Shown here: piece by piece, positions 10,552-19,684 of the stretch | Position numbering within the stretch: the first letter of the stretch is position 1 | Layout: each line of letters starts with the position of its first letter | NCBI RefSeq assembly: GCF_014635285.1 | Contig: NZ_BMCR01000009.1 | Coordinates: 62,001-126,000, forward strand | DNA from: Stappia taiwanensis | GTDB lineage: Bacteria; Pseudomonadota; Alphaproteobacteria; Rhizobiales; Stappiaceae | DNA length: 64,000 nucleotides | Direction of reading: 5' to 3' | Translations under genes and position numbers: made by a program | The notes under the pieces: model-generated | The model's database searches: none | What the model was told of the DNA's origin: nothing | Seen by the model: only the letters and a program-made list of their open reading frames with translations

Positions 10552-11952
10552 ATGCTTTCAGCCAATGTCACGGCCATCCTTTATGTGGTGTCGGCCGTTC
10601 TCTTCATCCTTGCCTTGCGCGGGCTCTCCAGCCCGGAAACCTCGCGCCAGGGCAACCTGTTCGGCATGATCGGCATGGCCATCGCCATCGTCACGACGCT
10701 GCTGGTGGCCGCACCCGGCGTCAGCGGTCTCCTGATGATCGTCGTCGGTCTGGCCATCGGTGGCAGCATCGGCGCGGTCACCGCCCGCCGGGTGCCGATG
10801 ACCGCCATGCCGCAGCTGGTCGCCGCCTTCCACTCGCTGGTCGGCATGGCCGCCGTGATGGTCGCCGCCGGCGCTCTCTACGCGCCCCAGGCCTTCGGCA
10901 TCGGCGCGGTCGGTGAGATCCACGGCGCCAGCCTGGTCGAGATGTCGCTTGGCGTGGCCATCGGCGCCATCACCTTCACCGGCTCGGTCATCGCCTTCGC
11001 CAAGCTCGACGGGCGCATGTCCGGCGCGCCGATCATGCTGCCGATGCGGCATGTCATCAACGGTGGCCTCGCCGCGCTGATCGTGCTGCTGATCGCCATT
11101 TTCGTGCAGACCGAAAGCCACACCGTCTTCTGGATGATCGTGGTGCTGTCGCTGGTGTTCGGCGGGCTGATCATCATCCCGATCGGCGGCGCCGACATGC
11201 CCGTCGTCGTCTCCATGCTCAACTCCTACTCGGGTTGGGCGGCGGCCGGCATCGGCTTCACCCTCGGCAACATGGCGCTGATCGTCGTCGGCGCGCTGGT
11301 CGGCTCCTCCGGTGCGATCCTGTCCTACATCATGTGCAAGGGCATGAACCGCTCCTTCATCTCGGTGATTCTCGGCGGCTTCGGCGGCGAGACGGCCAGC
11401 GCCGGCGGTGCCGGTGGCGGCGAGGAACGTCCGGTCAAGCAGGGTTCGGCCGAGGATGCGGCCTTCATCATGAAGAACGCCGGCAAGGTGATCATCGTTC
11501 CCGGCTATGGCATGGCGGTGGCTCAGGCCCAGCATGCGCTGCGCGAGTTGGGCGACATCCTCAAGGAAGAGGGTGTGGAGGTAAAATACGCCATCCATCC
11601 GGTCGCCGGCCGCATGCCCGGGCACATGAACGTACTCCTGGCCGAAGCCAACGTGCCCTACGACGAGGTGTTCGAACTGGAGGATATCAACTCCGAGTTC
11701 GCCCAGGCCGACGTCGTCTACGTCATCGGCGCCAACGACGTCACCAACCCGGCGGCGCGCGACGATCCGCAATCGCCGATCTACGGCATGCCGATCCTTG
11801 ATGTCGACAAGGCCGGCACGGTGCTGTTCGTCAAGCGCGGCATGGGCTCCGGCTATGCCGGCATTCAGAACGAGCTGTTCTTCCTCGACAGGACGATGAT
11901 GCTGTTCGGCGATGCCAAGAAGATGACCGAGGGCATCGTCAAGGCGATGTAA
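10552..11952 (+). CDS. pntB: NAD(P) transhydrogenase, beta subunit
   Basis: Beta subunit of the inner-membrane transhydrogenase, 466 residues. The N-terminal half is a bundle of transmembrane helices (domain II), containing the conserved LNSYSGWAAAGIGFTLGN segment. The C-terminal part is the cytoplasmic NADP(H)-binding domain III with IIVPGYGMAVAQAQHALRE, the HPVAGRMPGHMNVLLAEANVPYDEV motif, and GANDVTNPAARDDP plus the KRGMGSGYAGIQNELF lid region. Every expected landmark is present and the length is normal. The SD is TAGGAGG at 10538. The gene closes the operon; a strong hairpin terminator follows 50 bases later. Confidence 0.97.
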   Translation: MLSANVTAILYVVSAVLFILALRGLSSPETSRQGNLFGMIGMAIAIVTTLLVAAPGVSGLLMIVVGLAIGGSIGAVTARRVPMTAMPQLVAAFHSLVGMAAVMVAAGALYAPQAFGIGAVGEIHGASLVEMSLGVAIGAITFTGSVIAFAKLDGRMSGAPIMLPMRHVINGGLAALIVLLIAIFVQTESHTVFWMIVVLSLVFGGLIIIPIGGADMPVVVSMLNSYSGWAAAGIGFTLGNMALIVVGALVGSSGAILSYIMCKGMNRSFISVILGGFGGETASAGGAGGGEERPVKQGSAEDAAFIMKNAGKVIIVPGYGMAVAQAQHALRELGDILKEEGVEVKYAIHPVAGRMPGHMNVLLAEANVPYDEVFELEDINSEFAQADVVYVIGANDVTNPAARDDPQSPIYGMPILDVDKAGTVLFVKRGMGSGYAGIQNELFFLDRTMMLFGDAKKMTEGIVKAM

Positions 11953-12003
11953 CACCGGCTCCGGTCGAAGCCCGCGCGGCTTCGATCGTTTCACGACAAA
12001 AGG

Positions 12004-12038
12004 AAAACGCGGCGCGCCTTTCGGTACGCCGCGTTTTT
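12004..12038. terminator. Bidirectional rho-independent terminator after pntB
   Basis: An 11-bp perfect stem, AAAACGCGGCG (12004-12014) with CGCCGCGTTTT (12027-12037), flanked by A residues on the left and Ts on the right, so it can stop pntB transcripts rightward and gapR transcripts leftward. Confidence 0.85.
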
Positions 12039-12097
12039 CTTTTCATCGCTCCGCCGGCCCGCCCGCGCGAAGGCGCAAAGGGCCGCCGGGAGATTGA

Positions 12098-12361
12098 TCA
12101 GGCGTCGTTGGCCGGTCCGGCCATGCCAAGCGCATGCATGTAAAGATCGAGGATCGCATCCTCTTCCTCACGCTCATGCGGCTGCTTCTTGCGCAGGGAA
12201 ATCACCTTGCGCAGGATCTTGACGTCGAAGCCGTTGCCCTTGGCTTCGGCGTAGACGTCCTTGATGTCGTCGGCGATGACCTTCTTTTCTTCCTCAAGGC
12301 GCTCGATACGCTCCACAAAGGCGCGAAGCTGATCGCCGGCGACACCACCAGGTTCAGACAT
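12098..12361 (-). CDS. gapR: GapR family nucleoid protein (DUF2312)
   Basis: Small DNA-binding protein of 87 residues. In Caulobacter GapR binds overtwisted AT-rich DNA ahead of replication and transcription forks and is needed for normal cell-cycle progression. The family is recognised from [30 protein letters not shown], then the [14 protein letters not shown] segment and the acidic [16 protein letters not shown] tail; most of the protein is coiled-coil-forming helix. The start has a strong SD (AAGGAGAC, eight bases upstream). It is a stand-alone minus-strand gene convergent with pntB. Confidence 0.95.
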   Translation of the reverse strand: MSEPGGVAGDQLRAFVERIERLEEEKKVIADDIKDVYAEAKGNGFDVKILRKVISLRKKQPHEREEEDAILDLYMHALGMAGPANDA

Positions 12362-12491
12362 GCGGTTTCGTCTCCTTAGGGGTTAGTGACAGGTTGGGTA
12401 TTCGGGTGCGCCTCAATGCGCGCAAATCATGCCGGTTTCAAGAGCCCGGCACGAATTTCCATGACTGACAGAGCCAGGATCGGCGAGGGGC

Positions 12492-12812
12492 TCACTCGTG
12501 CGTGTGGCTGGTCTTGAACGCAGCCACCTGCTCCGGTGTCGCCTCGGTCTGGTACCGCGCCTTCCATTCGGCATAGGGCATGCCATAGACGATTTCGCGG
12601 GCAGCCTCCTTGTCGAGCGCAACGCCCTTTTCCTGCGCCGCGTCAAGATACCAGTTCGACAGGCAATTGCGGCAGAAGCCGGCCAGATTCATCATGTCGA
12701 TGTTCTGCACGTCGGTCCGCTGCCGCAGATGCGCGACCAGCCGTCGAAAGGCCGCAGCCTCCAGTTCCGTGCGCGTTGCCGCATCCATGGACGTCTCCTC
12801 AGACTTCGTCAT
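12492..12812 (-). CDS. DUF1244 domain protein
   Basis: A 106-residue cytoplasmic protein of DUF1244 (PF06844), function unknown. The conserved core DVQNIDMMNLAGFCRNCLSNWY is present, including its Cys pair (CRNC). Helical throughout, no membrane segment. The start at 12812 has GGGAGAGA six bases upstream; an internal Met nine codons in is the alternative. It sits between gapR and an N-formylglutamate amidohydrolase, all minus strand, with gaps of 130 and 88 bases, so shared transcription is possible but not demonstrated. Confidence 0.88.
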   Translation of the reverse strand: MTKSEETSMDAATRTELEAAAFRRLVAHLRQRTDVQNIDMMNLAGFCRNCLSNWYLDAAQEKGVALDKEAAREIVYGMPYAEWKARYQTEATPEQVAAFKTSHTHE

Positions 12813-12900
12813 TTCGTCTCTCCCGTATCAAGGCCCGGCCTATCAAGTCAGGCAAGGCCCGACCTGTGGGCACGCATCGCCCCTTTGCCAGAGTGCGCCA

Positions 12901-13713
12901 TCAGGCGGCACAGCGCGAACCGTACTGGCGGATCTGAAACAGCTCCGGCTGCTCCGCCAGCATCTGCTTGAGATGCGGCACCAGCCGGGCGCTCCAGTCG
13001 GCCACCCCCTCGGCGTCACCGATCAGGTCCTGGCGCACTTCCAACAGCGCATGGGCAAGACCGCGCGCCGTGCCATGCCGATAAAGGCAATCGTTGCGCA
13101 AGGCCCCGTCATAGGGCTCGTTGTCGCCCACCACCAGACCGGCCTCCGCGCGCAAGGTTTCCAGCAGCGGCACCGCGAAACGCGGATCGCTGTCCCAAAG
13201 GATGCCCGCGTGCCAGGGGCGCGGGTTCCCGCGCCACACCGGCGTGTAGCTGTGGATCGAGAGAATCGCCGGCGGATGGCCTGCGGCGATGCTCGCGTCG
13301 ATCCGCGCCGCGACCGTCTCGTGATACGGCCGGTGATAGGCGCTGATTCGCGCCGCCCGCTCGGCGGCGTCATGATCGGCATTGCCCGGCACCACCGCCC
13401 CGTCGGACAGGCGCATCACCAGCGTGGGGTCGTCCTCGCCCCGATTGGGATCGATCAGCAGCCGGGAATAGGTGGTCAGCACTGCCGGCGCGCCAAGGGC
13501 CGCCGCAAGCTGCAGGGTCAGATCGCGCACGCCGATGTCATAGGCGATATGCCGCTGAAGCTGCTCCGGCGGCAGGCCGAGGGTGCCATAGGCGGACGGC
13601 AGGGCATTGCTGGCATGATCGCACAAGAGCAACAGACCGCAGGCCGGATCCCCGTCGATGATCTCGAAGGGCGACTGGTCGGGATGCGGTGCGGCGGAAC
13701 GGACAGGAAACAT
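12901..13713 (-). CDS. N-formylglutamate amidohydrolase family protein
   Basis: A 270-residue cytoplasmic hydrolase of the N-formylglutamate amidohydrolase family (PF05013), which in the characterised HutG enzyme hydrolyses N-formyl-L-glutamate to formate and glutamate. Landmarks are LLCDHASNALP (metal-binding Asp-His), YDIGVRDL, SRLLIDPNR, YHRPYHETV and SIHSYTPVW. I start it at the ATG at 13713 because the upstream open frame (another 71 codons) has no conserved sequence. No histidine-utilisation genes are nearby, so the substrate is uncertain. It is divergent from a DMT exporter gene, and a second family member lies at 20568-21458. Confidence 0.88.
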   Translation of the reverse strand: MFPVRSAAPHPDQSPFEIIDGDPACGLLLLCDHASNALPSAYGTLGLPPEQLQRHIAYDIGVRDLTLQLAAALGAPAVLTTYSRLLIDPNRGEDDPTLVMRLSDGAVVPGNADHDAAERAARISAYHRPYHETVAARIDASIAAGHPPAILSIHSYTPVWRGNPRPWHAGILWDSDPRFAVPLLETLRAEAGLVVGDNEPYDGALRNDCLYRHGTARGLAHALLEVRQDLIGDAEGVADWSARLVPHLKQMLAEQPELFQIRQYGSRCAA

Positions 13714-13870
13714 CGTCAAGGGGCCACGCAGGAGAGAAAACGGGAGGAGCCGGCCCCATGGATCAAGGCAGGCCGGCGCGGCGCACCATATCCGCCCCCG
13801 ACGGCTCGCCGCAACCGCCATCGCCGCCGGCCTGGCAGAGCGGACCGCCTTTGCATTTTGCCACGCGCCA

Positions 13871-13898
13871 TGGCACAACCTGGACCCTATTGTATGAT
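13871..13898 (+). promoter_or_regulatory. Candidate promoter of the DMT transporter gene
   Basis: TGGCAC (13871-13876) and TATGAT (13893-13898) are 16 bases apart, 28 bases before the start codon. The -10 box is good and the -35 box partial. Confidence 0.4.
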
Positions 13899-13925
13899 TT
13901 TTACTTTCTCGCGCCAGGCAACCCA

Positions 13926-14834
13926 ATGTTCTCCACCACTCCCGTCGCCTCGGGTCCCGACCGCCGCCTTCTGGTTGCCCTGGCCGCGCTGCTCGGCGGC
14001 GCGATCGCCATGGGCATTTCGCCGGTGTTCGTGCGCCATGCCGAGGTCGGCCCCTTCACCAGCGCCTTCTGGCGGGTGGCGCTGGCCCTGCCGCTGCTCG
14101 GCCTGTGGGCGCGGCTGGAAGCCCCGCGCGGCGGCAAATCGCCGCCCTGGAACCGGGCCACCGTGATCGCCGGCGCCGTGTTCGCCGGAGACCTCGTCTT
14201 CTGGCACCTGTCGATCATGAACACGACGATTGCCAACGCGACCTTCTTCGCGACCCTCGCCCCGGTGTGGGTCATGCTCGCCTCCCGCACCCTGATCAAC
14301 GAGCCGGTCACCCGCGCCATGCTGGGTGGCCTTTGTTGCTGCCTGGTCGGCGCGGGGCTGCTGCTCGGCACAAGCCTCGCTCACGCGCCGCAGCGCCTCG
14401 ACGGCGATCTCTACGGGCTGCTCGCTTCCCTGTTCTTCGGCGCCTACTTCCTTGCCATCCGCTTTGCCCGGCGCGGGGAGGCCGGGCTCGGCGCCGGCCT
14501 CCTCGTCTTCCGCAGCTCGCTGGTCACTTGCGCGGCGCTGTTCGTTGTCGCGGTGTTGCTGGAAGACATGCTTCTGCCCTTCACCTGGACGGGCGTTGCC
14601 GCCCTGCTGGCGATTTCCCTGTTCAGCCATGTTTGTGGCCAGGGCCTGCTCGCCTTCGCCCTCGGCGCCCTGCCCGCCGGCTTTTCCGCCCTCGTCATCT
14701 TTCTGGAGGCCGTGACCGCCGCCATCGCCGGCTATCTGCTCCTGGGCGAGGCGCTGACGCCGATGCAGCTTGCCGGCGGCGCGGTGATCCTCGCCGGGAT
14801 CTATATCGCCCGCCCCCGCCGCCAGGACGGGTAG
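13926..14834 (+). CDS. DMT family (EamA) metabolite transporter
   Basis: Inner-membrane transporter of 302 residues with about ten predicted helices arranged as two EamA repeats (PF00892). The first repeat opens with LLVALAALLGGAIAMGISPVFVRHAEVGP and the second includes the DGDLYGLLASLFFGAYFLAIRFARR segment; the C-terminal MQLAGGAVILAGIYIARP ending is typical. Such proteins export or exchange amino acids or other small metabolites; the substrate cannot be read from sequence. The ATG at 13926 places the first helix near residue 15; longer upstream frames have no coding signal. It is followed 29 bases later by glycerate 2-kinase. Confidence 0.9.
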   Translation: MFSTTPVASGPDRRLLVALAALLGGAIAMGISPVFVRHAEVGPFTSAFWRVALALPLLGLWARLEAPRGGKSPPWNRATVIAGAVFAGDLVFWHLSIMNTTIANATFFATLAPVWVMLASRTLINEPVTRAMLGGLCCCLVGAGLLLGTSLAHAPQRLDGDLYGLLASLFFGAYFLAIRFARRGEAGLGAGLLVFRSSLVTCAALFVVAVLLEDMLLPFTWTGVAALLAISLFSHVCGQGLLAFALGALPAGFSALVIFLEAVTAAIAGYLLLGEALTPMQLAGGAVILAGIYIARPRRQDG

Positions 14835-14863
14835 CCTTTGAGCGACATCAACAAGGACTGAAC

Positions 14864-16192
14864 ATGACAGCAACCGGAAGCCCAGACGCAACCATCCGCG
14901 CCCATCTCGCCGCCCTGTTTCAGGCGGCGGTCGATGCCGCACGCGCCGAAACAGCCCTGCCGGAGCACCTGCCGGCACCGGCGCCAGGCGGGCGCATCCT
15001 CCTGCTCGGCGCCGGCAAGGCCGCCGGGGCGATGGCTGAGGTGGCGGAGCGGGTCTACCGGGAGCGCGACGGGCTCGGCCCGGACCGGCTCCTTGGGCTT
15101 TGCGTCACCCGCCATGGCTATGGCCGCCCGACCCGCTGGATCGAAACCATCGAGGCCGGCCATCCGGTGCCCGATCAGGCGGGCGTTGAGGCCAGTGCCC
15201 GCACGCTGGACCTTGCCGCAACCGCCGGCCCGCGCGACCATATCGTCGTGCTGTTGTCCGGCGGCGGATCGGCCAATTGGGCCGCACCTGTCGCCGGGGT
15301 CACCCTCGCCGACAAGCAGGCGCTGACCCGAGCGCTGCTGTCCTCCGGCGCCACCATCGACGAGATCAACACCGTGCGGCGCCATCTGTCGCGCATCAAG
15401 GGCGGGCGCCTTGCCGCTGCCCGCGGAGCAGGCGCCGCGCTCACCACCCTGGCGATTTCCGACGTGCCGCGTGACGATCCCGCCGCGATTGCCTCCGGTC
15501 CGACCGTCGCCGATCCGACAACGCTGGAGGATGGCCGGGCCATCGTCGCCCGCCATGCGCCGGACGCACCGGACAGCATTCGCCGCGCCCTTGCAAACCC
15601 GGCGAACGAGACGCCCAAGCCCGGCGACCCGGTGTTCGATGGCACCGACTACCAGATCATCGCCCGGCCCGCGCTCTCGCTGGCCGCGGCCGCCGAGACC
15701 GCCCGGTCCCTGGGCTACGCGCCGATCATGCTGGGTGACAGTCTTGAGGGCGAAGCACGGGACGTGGCCGCCGAGCATGCCCGCCAGGCGCTGCAACTTG
15801 CGCGCGACGGCACCCGCGCCGTCCTGTTGTCCGGCGGTGAGTTGACCGTGACCCTTCGCGGCGACGGGCGCGGCGGCCCCAACCAGGAATATGCGCTCGC
15901 TCTGGCACTGGCGCTTGAGGGCCACCCAGCGATCTCCGCCGTTGCCGGCGACACGGACGGAACCGATGGCGGATCCGGCGCGGCCAGCGACCCGGCCGGT
16001 GCCTTCATCGACCCGACCACACTTGGCCGCGCTGCAAGACTGGGTCATGATGCCGCCGTATTTCTGGCCAGAAACGATAGTACCGGTTTTTTCAACGCAC
16101 TGGGCGACCTCCTTCGCCCCGGTCCAACCCATACCAACGTCAACGACTTCAGGGCTGTCATCATTGACAAGGCCGAGAGGTCTCAGCCATAA
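14864..16192 (+). CDS. Glycerate 2-kinase (DUF4147/MOFRL family)
   Basis: A 442-residue cytoplasmic kinase converting D-glycerate to 2-phosphoglycerate, as in the serine cycle and in tartrate or glyoxylate breakdown. The N-terminal DUF4147 domain carries ILLLGAGKAAGAMAEVAE and VLLSGGGSANWAAP; the C-terminal MOFRL domain carries LLSGGELTVT followed by RGGPNQEYALALALAL and AGDTDGTDGGSGAA. Members were long labelled hydroxypyruvate reductase (TtuD), a name not supported by later biochemistry. SD AAGGA precedes the ATG. Pyruvate kinase follows two genes downstream, which fits a glycerate to 2-PG to PEP to pyruvate route. Confidence 0.92.
   Translation: MTATGSPDATIRAHLAALFQAAVDAARAETALPEHLPAPAPGGRILLLGAGKAAGAMAEVAERVYRERDGLGPDRLLGLCVTRHGYGRPTRWIETIEAGHPVPDQAGVEASARTLDLAATAGPRDHIVVLLSGGGSANWAAPVAGVTLADKQALTRALLSSGATIDEINTVRRHLSRIKGGRLAAARGAGAALTTLAISDVPRDDPAAIASGPTVADPTTLEDGRAIVARHAPDAPDSIRRALANPANETPKPGDPVFDGTDYQIIARPALSLAAAAETARSLGYAPIMLGDSLEGEARDVAAEHARQALQLARDGTRAVLLSGGELTVTLRGDGRGGPNQEYALALALALEGHPAISAVAGDTDGTDGGSGAASDPAGAFIDPTTLGRAARLGHDAAVFLARNDSTGFFNALGDLLRPGPTHTNVNDFRAVIIDKAERSQP
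16164..16192 (+). promoter_or_regulatory. Probable promoter for DUF1036-pyk
   Basis: A perfect -35 box TTGACA (16164-16169) is followed after 17 bases by CCATAA (16187-16192). It lies within the last codons of the glycerate kinase gene and would start transcripts about 25 bases before the DUF1036 start. Confidence 0.5.
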
Positions 16193-16225
16193 GGTGGCAC
16201 TCTAGGTCGTGGCACGAGTAATCGA

Positions 16226-16720
16226 ATGAACGCACTAGCCGAGAGCCAAAGGCACTCCACGACAGTCAGGTCCGCAGTCCGGACCTGGGCCCCCTCCATG
16301 TCGGCTCTACTGCTGGCTGTTGCCGCAACGACCTTCACCGCACAACCTGCCCGGGCCGAGCTGCGCCTGTGCAACAAGACGGAAAGCCAGGTTGGCGTCG
16401 CCATCGGCTACCGCGAAGACACCGAGTGGGTGACGGAGGGCTGGTGGAACCTGCCCGCCAACTCCTGTGAGACGCTGGTCACCGGCGCGCTCGTGTCACG
16501 CTACTATTACATCTACGCCGTCGACTACGATCAGTTCGGCGAGTGGGGCGGACGTGCCTTCATGTGCACCCGCGAAAAGGAATTCACCATCAACGGGATC
16601 GAGGATTGTGTCGCGCGCGGCTTCGAACGCACCGGCTTTTTCGAGATCGACACTGGCGAACAGAGCAGCTGGACGGTCCAGCTGACGGAGCCGGTACAAG
16701 GGGGAACGGGCGGACGATGA
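16226..16720 (+). CDS. DUF1036 secreted protein
   Basis: A 164-residue exported protein of DUF1036 (PF06282), function unknown. After a signal peptide (MSALLLAVAATTFTAQPARA) comes the domain with ELRLCNKTESQVGVAIGY, WVTEGWWNLPANSCETLV, the YYYIYAVD segment and a conserved Cys pair in MCTREKEFTINGIEDC. An in-frame ATG at 16298 starts directly at the signal peptide and may be the real start, since no SD precedes 16226. The stop overlaps the pyk start by four bases (ATGA), so it is translationally coupled to pyruvate kinase, a pairing common in this order but not explained. Confidence 0.87.
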   Translation: MNALAESQRHSTTVRSAVRTWAPSMSALLLAVAATTFTAQPARAELRLCNKTESQVGVAIGYREDTEWVTEGWWNLPANSCETLVTGALVSRYYYIYAVDYDQFGEWGGRAFMCTREKEFTINGIEDCVARGFERTGFFEIDTGEQSSWTVQLTEPVQGGTGGR

Positions 16721-18153
16721 AGCGTGACAGACGGGTCAAGATTGTAGCAACGCTAGGCCCCTCCTCCTCGGACCCCGAGACCATCAGAAAACTCTTTCAG
16801 GCCGGCGCGGATGTCTTCCGCATCAACATGAGCCACGCGGACCATGCCCGGCTGAACACGCTGGTCGACACCATCCGCACGGTGGAGGCCGGCGCCAACC
16901 GGCCAATCGCGATTCTCGCCGATCTGCAGGGGCCGAAGCTGCGTGTCGGCACCTTCGAGAGCGAAGCGGTCGTTCTGGAAAACGACGCGACCTTCATCCT
17001 CGACAGCGATCCCACCCCGGGCAACGTCAACCGCGTGAACCTGCCGCACCGGGAAATCCTTGAAGCGCTGGAGCCCGGCCACCGGCTACTGCTGGACGAT
17101 GGCAAGATCCGCCTGCGGGTGGTCGAGTGCATTGCCACCCGCGCGACCACCGTGGTGGAGGTTGGCGGCCGTCTGTCCAACCGCAAGGGCGTCAGCGTCC
17201 CTGACACAGAAATCCCGGTGGGCGCCCTGACGCCCAAGGATCACAAGGATCTGGAAGCGGCGCTGGAGGCCAAGGTCGACTGGATCGCCCTGTCCTTCAT
17301 TCAGCGCCCGGACGATCTGGCCGAGGTGCGCAAGGTCACGCGCGGCCGCGCCGGGATTCTCGCCAAGATCGAAAAGCCGCAGGCGATCGAGCGCCTCGGC
17401 GAGATCATCGACCTGTCCGACGCGCTGATGGTCGCCCGTGGCGATCTCGGCGTGGAAATGCCGCTGGAACAGGTGCCGGGCCTGCAAAAGCAGATCGTGC
17501 GCGCCTGCCGCCGGGCCGGCAAGCCGGTGGTGGTCGCCACCCAGATGCTGGAATCGATGATTACCTCGCCGGTGCCGACCCGCGCGGAAGTCTCCGATGT
17601 GGCGACGGCGGTGTTCGAGGGCGCCGATGCGGTGATGCTCTCGGCCGAATCGGCCGCTGGCGAGTTTCCGCTTGAGGCAGTCAGCACCATGGACCGCATC
17701 GCCCGCCAGGTCGAGCGTGACCCCAACTACCGCTCAATTATCCACGGCCAGCGGCAGGAGCCGGAGGCGACCGGCGCCGACGCGATTTCCGCCGCCGCGC
17801 GGCAGATCGCCGAAACCCTGAATCTGGCCGCCGTGGTCTGTTACACCACCTCCGGCGCAACGGGCCTGCGCGCCTCGCGTGAGCGCCCGACCGTGCCGGT
17901 CATCGTCATCTCGCCGGTGACCGCCACCGCTCGCCGTCTGTCTCTGGCCTGGGGACTGCATTGCGTCGTCAGCGACGACGCCCGAGACGAAAGCGACATG
18001 GTGGACCGCGCCTGCCGTATTTCCTTCCAGGAAGGCATTGCCAAACCCGGCCAGCGCATCATCACCACCGCGGGCGTGCCCTTCGGCACTCCGGGGTCGA
18101 CCAACATGCTGCGCATTTCGTTTGTCGGCAGCGACGGGCGCGGCGGTCTCTGA
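16717..18153 (+). CDS. pyk: Pyruvate kinase
   Basis: Glycolytic enzyme making pyruvate and ATP from phosphoenolpyruvate. The 478-residue protein has the complete family pattern: KIVATLGPSSS at the N-terminus, the Arg-Asn of FRINMSH, the LADLQGPKLRVG segment, the signature AKIEKPQAIERLGEI with catalytic Lys, ARGDLGVEMP, and ATQMLESMITSPVPTRAEVSDVA. A C-terminal domain of normal size follows, ending near GTPGSTNMLRI. It is coupled to the preceding DUF1036 gene by an ATGA overlap; GGGGGAA lies upstream as a ribosome-binding site. No truncation. Confidence 0.97.
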   Translation: MKRDRRVKIVATLGPSSSDPETIRKLFQAGADVFRINMSHADHARLNTLVDTIRTVEAGANRPIAILADLQGPKLRVGTFESEAVVLENDATFILDSDPTPGNVNRVNLPHREILEALEPGHRLLLDDGKIRLRVVECIATRATTVVEVGGRLSNRKGVSVPDTEIPVGALTPKDHKDLEAALEAKVDWIALSFIQRPDDLAEVRKVTRGRAGILAKIEKPQAIERLGEIIDLSDALMVARGDLGVEMPLEQVPGLQKQIVRACRRAGKPVVVATQMLESMITSPVPTRAEVSDVATAVFEGADAVMLSAESAAGEFPLEAVSTMDRIARQVERDPNYRSIIHGQRQEPEATGADAISAAARQIAETLNLAAVVCYTTSGATGLRASRERPTVPVIVISPVTATARRLSLAWGLHCVVSDDARDESDMVDRACRISFQEGIAKPGQRIITTAGVPFGTPGSTNMLRISFVGSDGRGGL

Positions 18154-18211
18154 ACCGCCTCGCCGCTCCCCTTGCCCGACCATTCGCAAAACACAGGCAG
18201 ACGCCCGCGCC

Positions 18212-18943
18212 TTACGTCTCGGTACCGGCGGTTCGCGCCCCGAGCTCCTTGACCGCCTTGCGCGCGTTCTCGCTCGCCGGATGGATTCGCAAGACCTCTT
18301 CGAAGGCCGCCAGCGCGTCCCGCTCCCGCCCGATACGGCGCAAGATGATACCGAGCCCCGACATCGCCCCCCAGTGGCGCGGTTCAAGCGCCAGAACGCG
18401 CTCGATATCCACCAGGGACCGGCCGAAGTCCTCACGCAGGTAAAGCACAGTCGCCCGGCGGTTCCAGCCCTCGGCAAACTCCGGCGCCAACCGCACCACC
18501 ATGTCCATCAGATCAAGGGCGAGAGCATAGTCCCGAGCCTTCATGGCAGCCCCGGCTCGCGCCATCAGCAGATCGACGGTGGCGCTGCCCGAGTGCAGCC
18601 ACAGGATCTGGATGCGGGCGATCACCGGCTTGGCCTTCTCGGCCGTGCCGGCATCCGCCAGGCGCGCGAACAGCGCCGTCAGTTCATCGGCTGTATCGAG
18701 AGGCGTGGGGATCGCCGGCCCAGGCTCGTCGGGCGGCTCTGCATCGGTGGTCGGCACGTCAAGGTCGTCCACCGAGGGCGGCACCACATCATCGGGCAGG
18801 GCCTCGGGCGGCAGAACGCCGGGCGTGTCCGCTTGCGCCTGCGCTGGCCACGCTTCCACAGCCAAGGCCTTGCTGCCCGCCGGCGCAAGAGAGCCGGCCA
18901 GTGCGAGAGCGCAGGGAATGAGAAACGCAAAAAACGACCGCAT
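18212..18943 (-). CDS. Secreted TPR-repeat protein
   Basis: A 243-residue protein with an N-terminal signal peptide (MRSFFAFLIPCALALAGSLAPAGSKALA), an acidic Pro-rich linker (about residues 35-80) and three to four tetratricopeptide repeats in the C-terminal half (YALALDLMDMVVRLAPEFAEGWNRRA and two similar units ending RDALAAFEEVLRIHP). TPR domains mediate protein-protein contacts; the periplasm is the likely location. A Cys in the signal peptide (PCALALAG) does not sit in a clear lipobox. It is convergent with pyk and its partner is unknown. Confidence 0.85.
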   Translation of the reverse strand: MRSFFAFLIPCALALAGSLAPAGSKALAVEAWPAQAQADTPGVLPPEALPDDVVPPSVDDLDVPTTDAEPPDEPGPAIPTPLDTADELTALFARLADAGTAEKAKPVIARIQILWLHSGSATVDLLMARAGAAMKARDYALALDLMDMVVRLAPEFAEGWNRRATVLYLREDFGRSLVDIERVLALEPRHWGAMSGLGIILRRIGRERDALAAFEEVLRIHPASENARKAVKELGARTAGTET

Positions 18944-19008
18944 ACCGGCAATATGGCTTGCCGTACACGGTCGTCAATAGCAATGGCGCGGAAGAAGATC
19001 CGGGAAGC

Positions 19009-19134
19009 TCAGCCCTGACGGGCTTTGAACCGCGGAGCCTTCTTGTTGATGATGTAGACACGGCCCTTGCGACGAACCATGCGGTTGTCACGATGACGGC
19101 CCATCAGCGCCTTGAGCGAATTCTTGATCTTCAT
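19009..19134 (-). CDS. rpmJ: 50S ribosomal protein L36 (cysteine-free form)
   Basis: The 41-residue product [20 protein letters not shown] and onward is the long, zinc-independent (C-) form of L36: it lacks the Cys/His zinc ligands of the short 37-38-residue form. In this order it is normally the only L36 and is encoded outside the ribosomal operons. The ATG at 19134 is preceded by GGAGAC; an open extension upstream to 19215 is not conserved. It lies 46 bases after a hairpin terminator, so it probably has its own short promoter region or depends on read-through. Confidence 0.96.
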   Translation of the reverse strand: MKIKNSLKALMGRHRDNRMVRRKGRVYIINKKAPRFKARQG

Positions 19135-19180
19135 GTCTTTCGTCTCCGACACCGGAGCCACGACGACGGCGGCATCCTGG

Positions 19181-19208
19181 AAAAAACAAACGGGCGCCAG
19201 AGGCGCCC
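19181..19208 (-). terminator. Rho-independent terminator upstream of rpmJ
   Basis: Read leftward, a 7-bp G/C stem (19202-19208 with 19192-19198, loop TCT) is followed by GTTTGTTTTTT. It would end transcripts coming from the tRNA-Val side before rpmJ. Confidence 0.75.
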
Positions 19209-19422
19209 AGACCAACCTGCCTGGAACCTTAGAAGGGTCCCATGCAGAAACGTCGATCCGATCCGATTATCCGAAGCCGCCGGCCACGCCTGACAAAAGC
19301 GTATGGCTGCTCCCGATCCGCTGGCCCAACATCCTCGCGCTTGCGCTGCGTCGCCATCCTTGGATGACGGGGTTGGTCCTGCGGTCTGCCGCCCTGCCCC
19401 GAAGAGCAGATCTGGCGAAAGA

Positions 19423-19497
<75 letters not shown>

Positions 19498-19573
19498 GAA
19501 TTTCACTGGTAGCGACGCGATCAGCGCCGTGAAGTCCGGTTACCGCGCCGCCAGAAGCACCGCAGTGGCAAGC

Positions 19574-19602
19574 GATATAGCGGGCTTCGATTGACCGTGC
19601 AA
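19574..19602 (-). promoter_or_regulatory. Probable promoter of tRNA-Val
   Basis: On the minus strand TTGCAC (19602-19597) and TATATC (19579-19574) are 17 bases apart, about 77 bases upstream of the tRNA 5' end. Confidence 0.6.
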
Positions 19603-19684
19603 GCCCCCTTGCAAAACTTCTTCACAGCCCGCGCAAACAGTGGAAAACATATTGCCGGATCAGGGGCGATCCGGCGGGTGCGTT

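Noticed and set aside
19216..19422. Additional tRNA between rpmJ and tRNA-Val
   Set aside because: No cloverleaf or TTCRA-type T-loop found in this interval on either strand.
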